Positions 1-12,380 are shown, counted from the stretch's first letter. The stretch: DNA of 64,000 nucleotides from Epiperipatus broadwayi (GCA_028023455.1 JAQFVV010006215.1:9319950-9383949); one strand, 5' to 3'. A program made the numbers and translations. The notes: generated by a model not told the origin, from the letters alone.

Positions 1-655
1 ATTAATATACAATATATAATTTTGAAGAAGGCCAATGAGGTTTCACCAAAATAATTAATTTTTTTAATTTAAAAGAAAAAAAGCACATTAGTATGTATTT
101 ATATTTATAGTTTATGATTTTATATATGTAGTATAAAATTGCTTCTCTTTAATTCCTTGTGCTATGCTCAAGCAAGATTTGAGTTGGTCCTGAAGTAAAA
201 TTGTGTTATATATTGACCAGCATTTGTATAGATGACTTAGCAATAAAAGATTTCATAAAAAATAATCTTTTAGTAATGATCTTGATTGAAAATCATTAAT
301 TAATATATTAAGATTTTAATTACAATTATTTTGCTCAGAACTTGACAACAACCACTAATAGAAGAAAGAGAGATAAAAAATTTTTTAATTAGGAGTAAAT
401 ATTTTTATATTTTCACACCATGATCATTTATTTATTCACGTTAATGTTGATTTAAAAAGAAGAATATTTTTTATTTGTATTTATGTAGTGGACTATTTTC
501 AACATCTAATATTAAGTAATGAATATCTATAGAAAAATTAAACTTTATATAAATTTTCCAATTACATTAAACTATTAGTAATAGCACATAGGTAAATGTC
601 TACACAATGTTTCAAGACGCATTATTCTCTTCTCTTCTTCAAATATTATTGACTT
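1..655. other. AT-rich DNA, nothing recognised
   Basis: No open frame, repeat or RNA signal that I can support. The sequence is low-complexity A/T with scattered stops in all frames. Confidence 0.6.
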
Positions 656-742
656 GGCCAGTGACAGTATTAGCATGGGATTGATCCTTAGATTTTTTAA
701 TATTGAATTTTAAGGCAATGCTCTAACCAACTGAGCCATTAG
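656..742 (-). repeat. tRNA-derived SINE head, copy 1 (minus)
   Basis: Read on the minus strand, it carries a tRNA-like A box (TGGCTCAGTTGGTTAGAGC, 720-738). A loop-like TTAAAAT segment follows, then a region resembling a long variable arm, and a decayed B-box area ending in CCCATGCTA. The layout recalls a leucine-type tRNA with a UAA anticodon, but the T arm is degenerate, so it is not a functional tRNA. Two further copies follow directly (766-855 minus, 866-1050 plus). This looks like a pol III-derived SINE head rather than a tRNA gene. Confidence 0.6.
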
Positions 743-765
743 GTGTGACCAGTGATAGTAGTTCA

Positions 766-855
766 GTGACAGTATCAAAAATGGAAATCAAACCTGGATC
801 ATTAAAATCTTGAATATTGAATTTTAAGGTAATACTCTAACCAATTGAGCCATCA
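766..855 (-). repeat. tRNA-derived SINE head, copy 2 (minus)
   Basis: Same family and orientation as the copy at 656-742. The A box reads TGGCTCAATTGGTTAGAGT on the minus strand (834-852), followed by the same TTAAAATTCAATATTCAAG core and a decayed B box (GGTTTGATTTCC). The two minus copies are arranged in tandem with about 25 bp between them and share the motif GTGACAGTAT. Confidence 0.6.
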
Positions 856-865
856 GGATTTTAGA

Positions 866-1050
866 GTAAGGCTCTATGTCTCAATTGATTAATGCATTAT
901 CTTAAAATTCAATATTCAAGAATCTAAGGGTCCAGATTCATTCCCATGCTAATACTATCATGGGTCACGTCAGGAACATCTGATGAAGAGAGAAGACTAA
1001 TCTCTCAAAACATTATGCATATACTAATCTGTGTGCTATTACTATTAATA
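866..1050 (+). repeat. tRNA-derived SINE, copy 3 with body (plus)
   Basis: Plus-strand member of the same family. It has an A-box-like segment at 877-895, the shared TTAAAATTCAATATTCAAG core, a B-box-like AGATTCATTCCC (934-945), then a non-tRNA body. That body (GTCAGGAACATC, then CTCAAAACATTATG, then a TGTGTGCTATTAC end) recurs at 10,870-11,012. The body therefore belongs to the repeat rather than to chance flanking DNA. Confidence 0.6.
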
Positions 1051-1080
1051 TTATTTTTACATGGGCTGTTTTTTTACAGA

Positions 1081-1296
1081 GGCAAAACTCTCCATACAGC
1101 AGCACCACTCAGTTCAAGCCAGAGTAATCAATGGATGCAGAAAGATTTTTTTCACTGAAAAAAGCCACAAGCTAGAAACTAATCTGAAGATATTGGATGA
1201 GTAGGCACTAGATAAAGATTTTATGCCCAAAACTTCCTGCATCCCTTGATTAATCTGGCTTCCACTGAGTGGCACTGCTGTATGGAGAGTTTTGGC
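1081..1296. repeat. Foldback MITE, family A, copy 1
   Basis: Inverted arms of about 65 bp: 1081-1145 (starts GGCAAAACTCTCCATACAGC) against 1233-1296 (ends GTATGGAGAGTTTTGGC). The spacer is about 87 bp and contains GGATGAGTAGGCACTAGAT. No transposase frame. The same arms occur at 3.05, 19.9, 20.5 and 23.3 kb. It behaves like a non-autonomous inverted-repeat transposon; I could not identify a target-site duplication or a parent superfamily. Confidence 0.75.
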
Positions 1297-2130
1297 TTTT
1301 CTAGCTCACTGTATGTATTGTTCTTTCTATGTAATACATTTGAACATTTTTTTTTAGAATGCAATATATTTTAATTCATATATTATTAGACTTTTTTTTT
1401 TGTAAATAAGAGCATTGAAAACCCTTCAAGTAATCTCATTGTGAAATAAAATAATAGTTTTCTGCACTGTAAATCATAACAATATAAGGCTTACATTAAT
1501 AATTATGTCAGGTCTTAAACAATCTTAATCACAAAATCAAAATAAACTAAAATTTTATTTAATAATAAGCATATTTTATTTTCTGTATTTAATAGTGTGA
1601 AAAATTAAATGCATACAATAAAAAAATGCTATAAAGTAGTTATTACTTGGAAATGCATAAAAAGTTTGAGCATGGTAAATGGTTGAACTACAGCATGATT
1701 CATTGACCTTGAATTCCAGAATTTGTTACTCTATAATGGCATCAAACCATGCAGGGAAACATGATGGTATTTATAATCTATAAAATACATATATCTAACT
1801 AGATATGAAAATACAATTATATAAAACATTTGGATATATGAGAAATCCCAATACAAAAAATATAATCTTAAAATACATAAATATTAAATTATTTCAATCT
1901 ATCCAATCAATGATTAAAGTAAATAAATTTGTTCCATTTAAAATGATTAATTAAATCTTTATTTTGTTTGTGAATATTTAAGTATAATTTCAATGAGAAA
2001 AAAGTTCAAAGAAAGATGAATATATGATCACAAAAAAAGAAATATAAAACTATTCTCAAATCTTATTTATCATGAAAGCTTAACCTGTGAACATTGCAAT
2101 ATTGTAAATATTATTTTTACAAAAATAGTC
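1297..2130. other. AT-rich DNA with one short shared repeat
   Basis: No gene is visible. 1660-1757 (AAAAGTTTGAGCA ... CAAACCATGCAGGG) resembles 4221-4301 (AGAAGTTTGAGCA ... TAAACAATGCAGGG). A weaker match lies near 10,380-10,455. It is probably a fragment of a dispersed repeat. Confidence 0.4.
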
Positions 2131-2245
2131 ATATTATAATGAAGGAACTGCCCATCTGCGAATTTACTTTCATTTGCCCATGAGCATCTACTTAAAAAGC
2201 ATAAACATATGCTTTTGCTTAGAGATTATCTAGATATAAGCCAGT
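2131..2245. repeat. Half copy of foldback family C
   Basis: The segment from ATATTATAATGAAGGAACTG through CCCATGAGCATC to AAAAAGCATAAACATATGC matches the left arm of the complete palindrome at 2413-2710. The opposite arm is missing. Confidence 0.6.
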
Positions 2246-2412
2246 GTTTTCTCACCATGCTGCATTCAGGGTTTGAATATATTATGTGCCTGAGTTATAT
2301 ATTATTAATTTAAATAAATAAACCTATTAGATTTATAGCAGGAAAGAAACACAATCTCATTTTTAATCACCTGCAATGACATATGTAGTAGACTTTGAAT
2401 TTACTTTTAATA

Positions 2413-2710
2413 AATATTCTGTTATTTATATAGTGCAGCCTATGACTGTAATATTATAATGAAGGAACTACCCTTCTGGTTATATGCTTTATGAATTTCC
2501 TTGTACTCACCCATGAGTATCAACTTAAAAAGCATAAGTGTATATTTATGCTTAGAACTTATCTATATATATATATATAAATAAGCTCTCAACATAAGTA
2601 TACACTTATTCTTTCTAAATTGATGCTCAAAGGCAAGTGCAAGGAAATTCATAAAGCACATGACCAAAATGATAGTTCCTTTGGGTGCACTGAATAAATA
2701 ATGGAATATT
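2413..2710. repeat. Long foldback element, family C
   Basis: A nearly full-length palindrome. The left arm, 2413-2566, starts AATATTCTGTTATTTATA and contains TTATGAATTTCCTTG. It pairs with 2580-2710, which contains CAAGGAAATTCATAAAGC and ends ATAAATAATGGAATATT. A (TA)n loop sits at the centre. About 22 bp (TATGACTGTAATATTATAAT and flank) interrupts the left arm only. No coding capacity. Confidence 0.7.
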
Positions 2711-3052
2711 TATTTCAAAAATAGCCATAGTATAATCACCAAAATATAAATTAATACAAGTAAGCAATTTTTAAAAACATCAGATTATTTATCAATAATA
2801 AAATTCATTATTGTTTTTTCATTTGCAAAGTTGATATTTTATTTTTAAACATTTTTTTTTTTTTTTTGCACATATGATTTTAACAAAGATTTCATAAAGA
2901 ATAAAGTTTTGTTTTTATTGAAAAATGAAAAAAAAAATAAAAAAAAATGAACAAAAAAGATTAAATGAAAAAGAAGAATCATGGTTAATAGACCAAATTT
3001 AAATCAGTTGAAAAAGCAAAGTGTCAGAAATTGATATTTCAATAATATTAAA

Positions 3053-3256
3053 ACAGGCAAAACTAGTGCCTATTTATCCAATATCCTCAGACTATTTTCT
3101 GGCTTCTGGCCTTCATCAGTGAGAAGCCTTGGATCTGAGAGCACTGTACCTAGATCTTATATCTTAGAGATGGGGATTTTATGCACAAGCCTTCTGGCAT
3201 CCATTGATTACTCTGGCTTGCACTGAGTGGCAATATGTATAGAGTTTTTCCTGTTT
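3053..3256. repeat. Foldback MITE, family A, copy 2 (left arm truncated)
   Basis: Starts ACAGGCAAAACT and ends GTTTTTCCTGT as inverted termini. The left arm jumps after about 12 bp into the internal segment (GTGCCTATTTATCCAATATC). The right arm is intact (GCATCCATTGATTACTCTGG onward). The internal segment ends CTTCATCAGTGAGAAGCCTTGG, shared with the other family A copies. Confidence 0.65.
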
Positions 3257-4029
3257 TAATAACAGTTATAAGCAAGCATGGACATGGTGATCATGTGATG
3301 TTTATTGGTTTCAATGATATATACAATTTTAATCATAATTTGAATATTATCTGATAAAAAGGATTCTCTTTTATTTCAACAATAAACAAAAATACTTTTT
3401 TTTTTCAAAATCTAACTTTTGAATTATGTAAGTAATAACAGTCAGTTTATCAATTTCAAATTTGTGTGTGTGTGTGTGTGAATGTTAATAAAGTGATACT
3501 TTGTTTAAAAGTAATAGATAAAATTCACAATCCTTAATGTGTTGCTTTTTATATAATTAACAAGCACATGCTTGATTATATTTAGTTAATGGAATTTATC
3601 ATTTCTATTTTATACAAATTCATCAATTGAATCAATTACGTACATAACATAATTAGATACACAATTTTTATTAAAAAGCAAAAAGGATAGATATGAATCA
3701 GAACATTTAAGAACTTTCTATGACTTCATTAAATAATCATTTGATTAGAAGGTCACATGATATTTAAGCATTTCCATGATAGATTGAGTTCAACAATTGA
3801 TCAGATTTTTATTTTATTTTATTGAAAATAAGAATAAATCCAGAAACAATTACCTCTTTAATCTGCTTTCTTAAATTCTACATGATATTAAGCTCATTGT
3901 TAAATAAAAATTATAAATAAACTAAATTTTTATAAAAAAATATATTTTTAAAATTGATCTTGTGGATCTTATATAAGTAAAAATAAATAAATCAATAAAC
4001 AGTCACATGACCTATCATATGACTCCAGC
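3257..4029. other. AT-rich DNA with a (GT)n run
   Basis: Contains a short dinucleotide run, (GT)n, at 3462-3480. No gene, RNA or complete repeat recognised. Confidence 0.5.
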
Positions 4030-4186
4030 TTACATATTGCTGTTTTAGCCATACTTTATCATTTTCTGTATGCCATTTACTGTAAGGTTTTAGTAAGTAA
4101 TAATAGATACCAGATGACAATGCTTAATTACTAATTCTTACAGTAACTGACATAGAGAAAGTGAAAAAATATGCTGCTAAAAGTAA
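4030..4186. repeat. Foldback element, family B
   Basis: The left arm 4036-4100 (ATTGCTGTTTTAGCCATAC ... TTTACTGTAAG) pairs with 4124-4184 (CTTACAGTAACTGACATAG ... GCTGCTAAAAG). The centre carries AGATACCAGATGACAATG. The same arm sequence forms the termini of the larger element at 12,381-13,140. Confidence 0.65.
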
Positions 4187-4876
4187 ATAATCAAATGACT
4201 TTGTTTCTTAGGAAATCATAAGAAGTTTGAGCACTTTTAAGAGCAGAGCTGGCCTGCATTTCAAAATCTGTTATTTTACCATTGCATTAAACAATGCAGG
4301 GTTATAACTTATATTATTATAATTATTATTTATGAATTAGCTGTGATACATGTCAAGTAATATTTTATTTCTGATTCATATATTTATAAATTTCAGCTCT
4401 TTAATACATAAATATATACCTAATTGATGATATATTTTAATAATCCCACATGTCAATAACTGGCTATTAAATATGTAAATCTGGTAATATAAACTTACTT
4501 GCAAACCACTAAAAATGTGAAGATTTGATAAAAGTGGTCATCCTTTTTGACCAATATTTTGATATTAATATGAGAAAGAGGGTATTGTTTGCAAATTGTT
4601 GAAAAATGATTCTTTGGAAATCCAGCCTATAAATTATTATGGTAATTTTTGGTTTTAATTGGTCTATGCATAAATTGATCACATATATATATATATAATT
4701 TAATGAGCATGCTAATAGTTCTAAACAAGCTTTTCCAATAAATGGCACAAGAGAAGGCATTTAAAAATCTCTATCTAGAATTATCCCTATCACCAAATCG
4801 GTTTCAAGATACTTAATACAAGCTTATTAAATTAAATCACATGATGTATGATTTGATTTTTTTATTACTATATATA

Positions 4877-5054
4877 TATTAGAAGCGAATTGTGCTCAGA
4901 CTTTCAAGCTTCCCAAAGATATCCACTCCATTTTATATAACAGATAAATATGACCACATTTATCACATGTATTTGGTCATGTATATTGATTGTATAAGAT
5001 GGAATTGATAACAGTAAGAAACTTGAAAGTCTGGATTTCAAGTCTCTTCTAATT
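4877..5054. repeat. Foldback element
   Basis: Inverted arms: CAGACTTTCAAG (4897-4908) against CTTGAAAGTCTG (5022-5033). A weaker match extends outward (TTAGAAG against CTTCTAA). Inside, ATCCACTCCATTTTATA pairs imperfectly with TATAAGATGGAATTGAT. No coding capacity. Confidence 0.6.
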
Positions 5055-7139
5055 ACATTAAGTTTAGTATAGATAATATATATATATTGTGCCCTTTTCT
5101 ATAGGTCAGAAAGGGTTTACCACAGTAAATTATTAAAAATGTTAAATTTCGGAATATGTTCTCTTGATGTATTAATTATATTGTGTTAATAATATCTTAA
5201 GGTATAATTTAAAGCTAAATGAAATTACATAGCACATAATATTATAATGAATAACTTAAAAAACAATTAAGTAAAACTAAAAATATTGTTTCATATGGTT
5301 GCAAAGGCTGGCCATAATAAATAACTCAGCTATAAATATTTAAAGGTATATTTAAAGTTCATTTTTAATAGTATTAAACTGATAGTTAAATTTATAATTA
5401 AGTAAATGTTATATTTAAATTTATAGATTATATTTAATAATCATAATTAATATTATATATTTTAAAAGTAAGTTTTATGGTAGTGAAGGTTATATTCAGT
5501 TCTATATTTTCCAAATTATTATTCCAAATTATATAATGGTATTATTTTATTTAATACAAGTGTTGCAATTTATTATTTATTCCTAGACAGAAATCGGAAA
5601 TAGTCTGTCTTGATTATTAATCATGTGACTTATGTAATATAGAGTTACACATGCTTGCTTGAAGTTATTAGTCAAATTTGAAATATTGTAAAATTGCATT
5701 ATAGAATTGAATAGAATGATTACCTATTTTAAAGCTAATAATAAATATTAAGTTAACTGTCATTATAACATGTTTAAACAATGCAATAAAGATGAGTACA
5801 GTTAATAAAAAAGTTGATATTTTATTAAAATAAAAATAGATAAAATTAAATATTAAAAGTGGGACAATTCATTAAATATTGTTTTAAAAGAAGTCATTTT
5901 AAATATTTAAGTAATTTAGTAAAGTAATAGTTTATTTAAAAGTAATATTTTTAAATAATATTTGTAAGTTTTAATACGTCATAATTTTTATTTTGAAATT
6001 TAATTCTACAAAACTGAAACTTATGGAAATTTGATATCGAACTAAAAGTAAGAATCAACCAATAGGATAGGGTGATTTATAATGTTTTAAGGATAGCTGA
6101 ATCATATCAGAAGCTATCAAGGTGATTATAATTTTAACTTTATTATTTTAGTCAATTTTAGTGCTCTCTTATAATTTTATTTGCAAAAGCTAATTGATAT
6201 TTTAAAAGTGTTTTGCAAAAGAGAGTGTACAATAAAAAATATTAATAATAATTTCATTTTACATGCCTTGTTAAATTTTTAAAAGTTCGTTATCAGAAGT
6301 ATTTTATCAAAGTCTAACTTAGAACTTTGTGATAATAAATGAATATGCCAAGAAGTAAAGTATATTCAGTTTATAATATTTTAAAAATGTATATAATATT
6401 TGTTGATACAGTTTCATTAATGCTGAACAAGAGGACTGTTCTCATGAATAAAATAGTAGTGTGGACATTATACAATAAGCTTAGATGGAAAGATATTTGC
6501 TGTCTAAAAGTAAATATGCACTATTTTTATATAAAAGATAACCTTGACCAAAATTAGGAAATAATAAGACAATTATACTTTGTGATAATTTGATATAAAT
6601 ATCATATTAAAAGAGTAAAATGTTATATCCTTTTTAAAGGAAACATTTTTAAAGAATATTTTGCAAGAAATTATTTAAGAAAGTGAATCACGGAAAATAT
6701 TTGCTAAAGTGTTTGATATATAAAACTTATGGTTTTAAAAGGGTTAAACACATTTAGAAAAGATTTTAAAAAAAACTTGAAGTTTTAAACTGATGAAAAT
6801 AAATATTAAATGAAAATAAATTTATTAAAGAAGAAACCTATAAAGAAAGTGAATATATGAGTAAAATAAAAGAATGGATCCATGGAAATAGATTTATATT
6901 GCAAAAAGTTTATCGGATAGATTAAGCTAAACCAAATGGAATATAATGCATTACTACTCCTATATGGGGAATTTAAGAAGCTTCACGGGATTATTTTTTA
7001 GTATTATGATTTTAATAATCATCATTCTGGACTATAGAAGTTATAAACTATTATTGTATTAACCATTCCAGAATAGATTGATGATTATTTTGTTTAATTT
7101 TCAAGATTTAAAAAGATGTCATCTCGTATTATTTTTTAC
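5055..7139. other. AT-rich DNA, G above C on plus strand
   Basis: No recognisable gene. An open stretch near 6339-6557 encodes a low-complexity peptide with no known motif, and I do not call it. From about 5.6 kb the plus strand has visibly more G than C. Confidence 0.5.
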
Positions 7140-7275
7140 TATGTATTTTTAAAAATCGCTCACTGCTGCCCACCTGACAATACAATTGTTCGTTGTCAAG
7201 CAAGAGAAACATAGCAATGGGGGAAGGTGACTGCTCTTGAAGAAATAAAGCGCTTTTGAGGAGAACATTTTTTTT
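7140..7275. other. GC-richer unidentified patch
   Basis: A short island of higher GC (CACTGCTGCCCACCTGACAA ... GGGGGAAGGTGACTGCTC ... AAAGCGCTTTTGAGG) in A/T-rich surroundings. No frame is open across it. It could be an untranslated exon, a non-coding RNA or a regulatory element; I cannot decide. Confidence 0.25.
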
Positions 7276-7663
7276 TTAAAAAAAAACTCTCAAGAAAATA
7301 AACACTTTTTGAACTTATCAAGAACTTTGTCAATTGAAGATTTAATTTGAAGACATACATAATTAAAGTTTTGATTGATTTTTTTTATTTATTAACTTAG
7401 TTTAAATGTAAATTTTTGATTAAAAAGTATAGGAACATGAATATTAATTATTTATGGTATTAGAATCCTATAGTATAATATTTAATAGCTTAATTTAGAA
7501 TATTTTAAATAGAAGCATGGATGTATTTTATGTATGAGATGTTATATCTAGTTGGAGAAAAGAAGACTGCAAAAGTGATACTGATGAGCTAATGTCACTT
7601 GGTAACAACTAATGAATTATTGATATTTATTGTGATGTATTTTCTTGTTTTTCTTTTTTTACA

Positions 7664-9250
7664 GATTGCCTATGTAATAATGTTTGATGTATGAATGTTA
7701 AGATATGCATTATACAACACATTTTAAAACATTGTGAGATCAGGAGTTATTTGGAATATGCATACTATGATTTTATAATGATAATATAACCCAACATGAT
7801 AATAAATATTTATGTGATTCTTTTTAAAGAACTTTCATATTATTGGATGATCAAAATATTATGTGTTTAGTTTAGAATATGAAAGTAAAGCAAACTTTTC
7901 TTATGGTTTACTAAGATTGCTCCAATTACAGTTGAATCTTATTTATTATTTGAATATGCAAGCTAGTAAATTTGTCAATGTAAGACCTAGTAAATCTTAG
8001 GAAATAAGAATAGGATAGTGACCTGGTATTAGTAATATGGTTAACATGTCCAGGAGATTATTAAGTTAGGATATTTTGGAAATATGAATAGTATTTATAA
8101 TATTTGTGAATGTGCAATGCAGTTAACAAAAGCCCTGTAATTGTATATTTATTTTGGACAGTGTTTATTTTTCTTGGAGATTGATGATCAATAAAGCTGA
8201 AGGAATAGCTTGACATCATTTATAGTGTTTGAGGACTTTAGACAGAAAATGGTCTTGCCTCTAGTTTTATAAATACATTGTGCCATGATGATATTTCAAT
8301 ATGAGTTATGTGTTATACTCTAGTTTTTCTTCCCATCCTATAAATCTATTCGCTATCTAGATTTCCAAAAAGTAGCTACATCGTAAGGTAAGATATATTA
8401 AAAAAAAAGATGATTTAGAGTTAAAGATATGCAATTATTTGGAATGAGATGAGTTCATTTACTTGGATGAAGAAATAGAATTTGTATGAATTGAAAATCC
8501 AATCGACTTCAAATGAAAGAATCATAAAATATGTTATAGATTTATTTTATTTTGGAAATAAATATAAGATTTTAAGAATAAAATATGTAAAGCAAAGTTG
8601 CTTTTGTAATATTAAATAATATTAAAATATTTATTTCAATTTTTAAAAAAAAATAAATACTGCATATTTTTAATATAATGCTATAAAGTAAAAACGATCT
8701 ACACAATAAGTTAGGTACAATTTATATTTATTCAAGAATAGATAATGTATCAGTAATTATAATTCTATAGTACTATAATATTGTTATAATGGAATGTATT
8801 ATAGTTAACAAATTGTGAACAATAGTATCCATAATTTAGAAATAAATTATCAATAGATAATTTACATGATATCGATAATATTGCTAAAGTGAAATTGTCT
8901 AGTAAAAAAAGAGGATATCCTTGTTTTTGATTAGTATTATTTTATGTTTATCCACACTATGTTTTCTATAGATGTTTAATAAAGAAAAAGAAGCATACTT
9001 GAATAATAGCTAAAGGATGTAAAATATATTTTGAGTAAGCATTAAATAAATGTAATTTTTTTATACAAGATTGATCAAACAGGGATTAATAATATTGTAT
9101 TATTTTTTTTTTGATTCAAGTCAGAGTAAAGACTTAACGAGGTTCGAACATAAAGAATGTATAATGGTACCAATCTTTAAGATGTTTTAAATGTACATAT
9201 TGTAAATAAACTGTTATGTTGTTAATGTAATAATAAACTTTGTTAAATTT
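7664..9250 (+). other. Possible untranslated terminal exon
   Basis: Begins directly after a good 3' splice-site sequence (TTGTTTTTCTTTTTTTACAG, ending about 7663). It ends near clustered poly(A) signals (GTAAATAAACTG and ATAATAAACTTTG, 9205-9245). All frames are closed within a few codons, so this could only be a 3' UTR or a long non-coding RNA exon. Strong G-over-C skew on this strand fits plus-strand transcription. Both signals occur by chance in AT-rich DNA. Confidence 0.2.
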
Positions 9251-9259
9251 GTTTATTCA

Positions 9260-10820
9260 AAAATTTGTGTCTGGATTATTTATTCCTCCCACTATATTGC
9301 ATGAGATCACAATATATCCATAATAATAGAAACAAACATATAATTTTGCACAAAAGATAAATAAAGAATTATTTTAAGAATTCAAATATTTAGTTAGGTA
9401 ATCATAATTTTACATTATCTTATGGTCATAAATTAGTTATCATAATAATACATTGAATTATATACTATCAGTTGCCACACACTTTTGTTTGTCAGATTAT
9501 CAAATGCTACCACGTATTTCTTATATTATTACATGAAGATAAAAGATTTTATATGATATTTATTTATATTATTTTATCATGGTAATAAAAATTATAGTGA
9601 AAAGAAAAGAGATATACAGAATTAGTTTATACAATGAAGAATATTATTATTATTTATTATTATTAGTTTAAGTGTAGTAGATTATGACATAAAAATCCCT
9701 TCTCATATTTTACTACTGTAATTTTTCATTAACTTAGAATAAATTTTATGAACCTGAGATTTTATAAAGCTAAAGTATTATGAATAGAAGATTAAGATTT
9801 AATTATTAGTTTAATCTTAGTGAGTAGGATTTATTAAAGTCGTAAGAATACTATAAGTTTATTTATTTAAATTAGTAATAGGGGGAATAGTGTTCTTATG
9901 CCATTGAGGTAGTATCCTGTAGGATATTGGCTCAATGTAATCTATCTTGTCACCTGTATTTTCACTTCCAAGTCTCATGAAAATAATAAATATTTATTTA
10001 ATTTATTTTTTATAAACTGAACCTTATTCGTATTTTAAAATTTGAGCTAGTGGAACTTTTAGTATTAAGGTAGAATATTTTATTTATTAATTATTAACTG
10101 AGCTAGAACCCATTTTATTTTATAATAATATACTGCCAGGAAGTGAGGATGCAAATGACACAGTTAGAATATATATATAAAGCTTGCTTAAAGGTTTTCT
10201 GCTTGTTTTTAAAACATATTCAGTATATCTTTATATTATACTCTGTTATTACATAAATGTAATATTTCTCTGATTAGAGAAGAATTTCAGTGGTTTTTTT
10301 AATTTTCAAGACAAAGTACAATTTAAAGAAAGGATTTTAAATAAATAATCAAATAGCTTTATTGATCAGAAAAACAAAAGAAGTTCCAATGTAAGAAGTA
10401 ACAGAATTGGATATAATTGAAGGAATCAAAGTTCTCTACACTTCACCAAATTATGCAGGACAGTATTATTCTCATTTTGTTTTGATGTTTTGTTGTTGTT
10501 GTTATTTTATTTATTAATAAATCATAAAATCTAGTAATTTATTAGTTTTTTATTAATCTCTTTGTTATAAAGGATAGGATTTGGAAACTTCTGCCATTAG
10601 ATTTTATATATTATTTGCCTTTTCCCACCTCAGTGCTGAGTGAGTCTTTTAACCAAATATCATTACACTTACTTTTTCCTTATTTTTTTATATCAATTTT
10701 TTTTCAAAAAATAAAAGTATATTCTATTTATATCAACTTCAAATAAAGTTATTAAGAGACAAATTTTAGAAATCATTTCAAAATTTTTATACATTTCATT
10801 TAAACAAAGATCTAACGTTA
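9260..10820. other. AT-rich DNA, nothing recognised
   Basis: No gene or clear repeat. A weak match to the short repeat of 1660-1757 and 4221-4301 lies at about 10,350-10,455. Confidence 0.5.
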
Positions 10821-10824
10821 AAGT

Positions 10825-11012
10825 ATAAAATGAATTTTATATTCAAAAATCTAAAGATGTAAGTTCGACTCCTATGCTAGCGTTGCTATTGAACAGGGCA
10901 GGCAACACCTAAAGAAGAGCAGATAGTAATGCACTCAAAATATGTTGTGTAATCTGCTAACTTGTGCTACCTCCTAACCGGTGTTATCTACTAACTTATG
11001 TGTTATTACTAA
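10825..11012 (+). repeat. tRNA-derived SINE, copy 4 (plus)
   Basis: Same family as 866-1050 but with a better B box (AGTTCGACTCC, 10,862-10,872) and a lost A box. The body (GGCAGGCAACACCTAAAGAAG ... GCACTCAAAATATG ... TGTGTTATTACTAAC) aligns with the body of the copy at 0.9 kb. Confidence 0.55.
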
Positions 11013-11517
11013 CAGTTGTTTGTATTTGGAAAAGTTTAAATAAAATTTTCTAGACATTCAACTTTTAATGAATGATGATGGAAATAGTCAATATATTACC
11101 ACATTTAAAACAATAACGTTTAATTTTTAAAATATTTGAATTAATATTTTCCTAATTTAAAATATTTCCATTTAATATAAATTATTTTTTATTAATTTTT
11201 TAAATATTTGAAATATTGTTTTCCTATTTTAATAAAAAATATTTTCCTTTAATATCTGTGAGAAATTTGATACAGTATATTTTATGTTATTAATATTTTC
11301 TGCATTTTTTTCTAAATCTCTTTTTAATACCTCTCTAAAGTAAAAAGAATATAAAATGAATGTGACACTTCAGTAATATTAAAATAACATCATATTAAAA
11401 GCATTTTGATATCATCATTCATTGACTATATTAACGTGAGTTCTCAATTTCAGCTATATATTACATGAATTTCAATCCTTTGTCAGTGAATTTATTTTAA
11501 ACTACAGTAAAATACGG

Positions 11518-11550
11518 GTATATATATATATAAAGAGAGAGAGAGAGAGA
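11518..11550. repeat. (TA)n(GA)n microsatellite
   Basis: A short compound dinucleotide repeat, TATATA followed by GAGAGAGA. Confidence 0.9.
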
Positions 11551-11714
11551 TGGTGGACAAAATAACCGGATCATTAGTCATATTAATACTATTTCTTGAT
11601 GTCATGTAACATGTAGAAATATGTATCAGAATTATTATTTTTATAACCTTAACAAAGTGATACGAAATATTTCACAGAAACCTTAATACTAGTTTTATAA
11701 GTCTGTACGAAAAA

Positions 11715-11797
11715 TTACTATAACTGTCAAAAATTGGCAAATGTTATAGCTGTCAAAATTGGCAAATGTCATATCTGTCAAAAATTGGCAAATTATT
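11715..11797. repeat. Three tandem units of about 30 bp
   Basis: The unit CTGTCAAAAATTGGCAAATG is repeated three times with small changes. Each unit itself contains the imperfect palindrome TGTCAAAATTGGCA. Confidence 0.85.
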
Positions 11798-11959
11798 ATT
11801 ACCCAATATGCAAAAACAATGCCATCCAAATTTAAATTGTTTACTGATTTATAGCAGATCATCTGAAGAGTTCAAATATATATGTGCATACAGCACACAT
11901 ATATAGTAGTTTATTAAATATAAAGAAATAAAATCTATTAATACCAACAATATTTATTA

Positions 11960-12310
11960 ACCAGTGCTTACTGATGAGCATTATAATAAGTTGTAGACAA
12001 AAGCAGAAATTAACAAACATAAACATTAACATGGATAAATGAACATTACTAAAAACATTGCAGCAACTTATGAACATTACAATGAATAAATGAACATTAC
12101 TGATGAACAGTACTGTAAGTGTAATGAACAATATAATGAATCAATGAACATTACTGATAAATATTATTGCAAACATAATGAACACTATAATAAACTAATA
12201 AATTTTATTAACATTACTGAAGAATATTATAGAAAACATAGTGAACATTACAATTAATGAATGAACATTATAATCAATGTATGAATGAATAGTATTAAAG
12301 AATATTGCAA
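11960..12310. repeat. Degenerate satellite-like repeat (AATGAACATTA)
   Basis: Roughly ten irregularly spaced copies of AATGAACATTA and variants (AATGAACACTA, AGTGAACATTA, ATGAACAGTA) over about 350 bp. The open frame on the minus strand here is a by-product of the repeat. Confidence 0.65.
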
Positions 12311-12380
12311 TGAATTGTAATCAAAAACAAAATTCTAGTAGAACAATCACTGAAGAACTCAACAAAATGTCATATAAATG

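Noticed and set aside
946-1158. 70-codon plus-strand frame
   Set aside because: Spans the junction of a SINE body and a foldback element; no domain.
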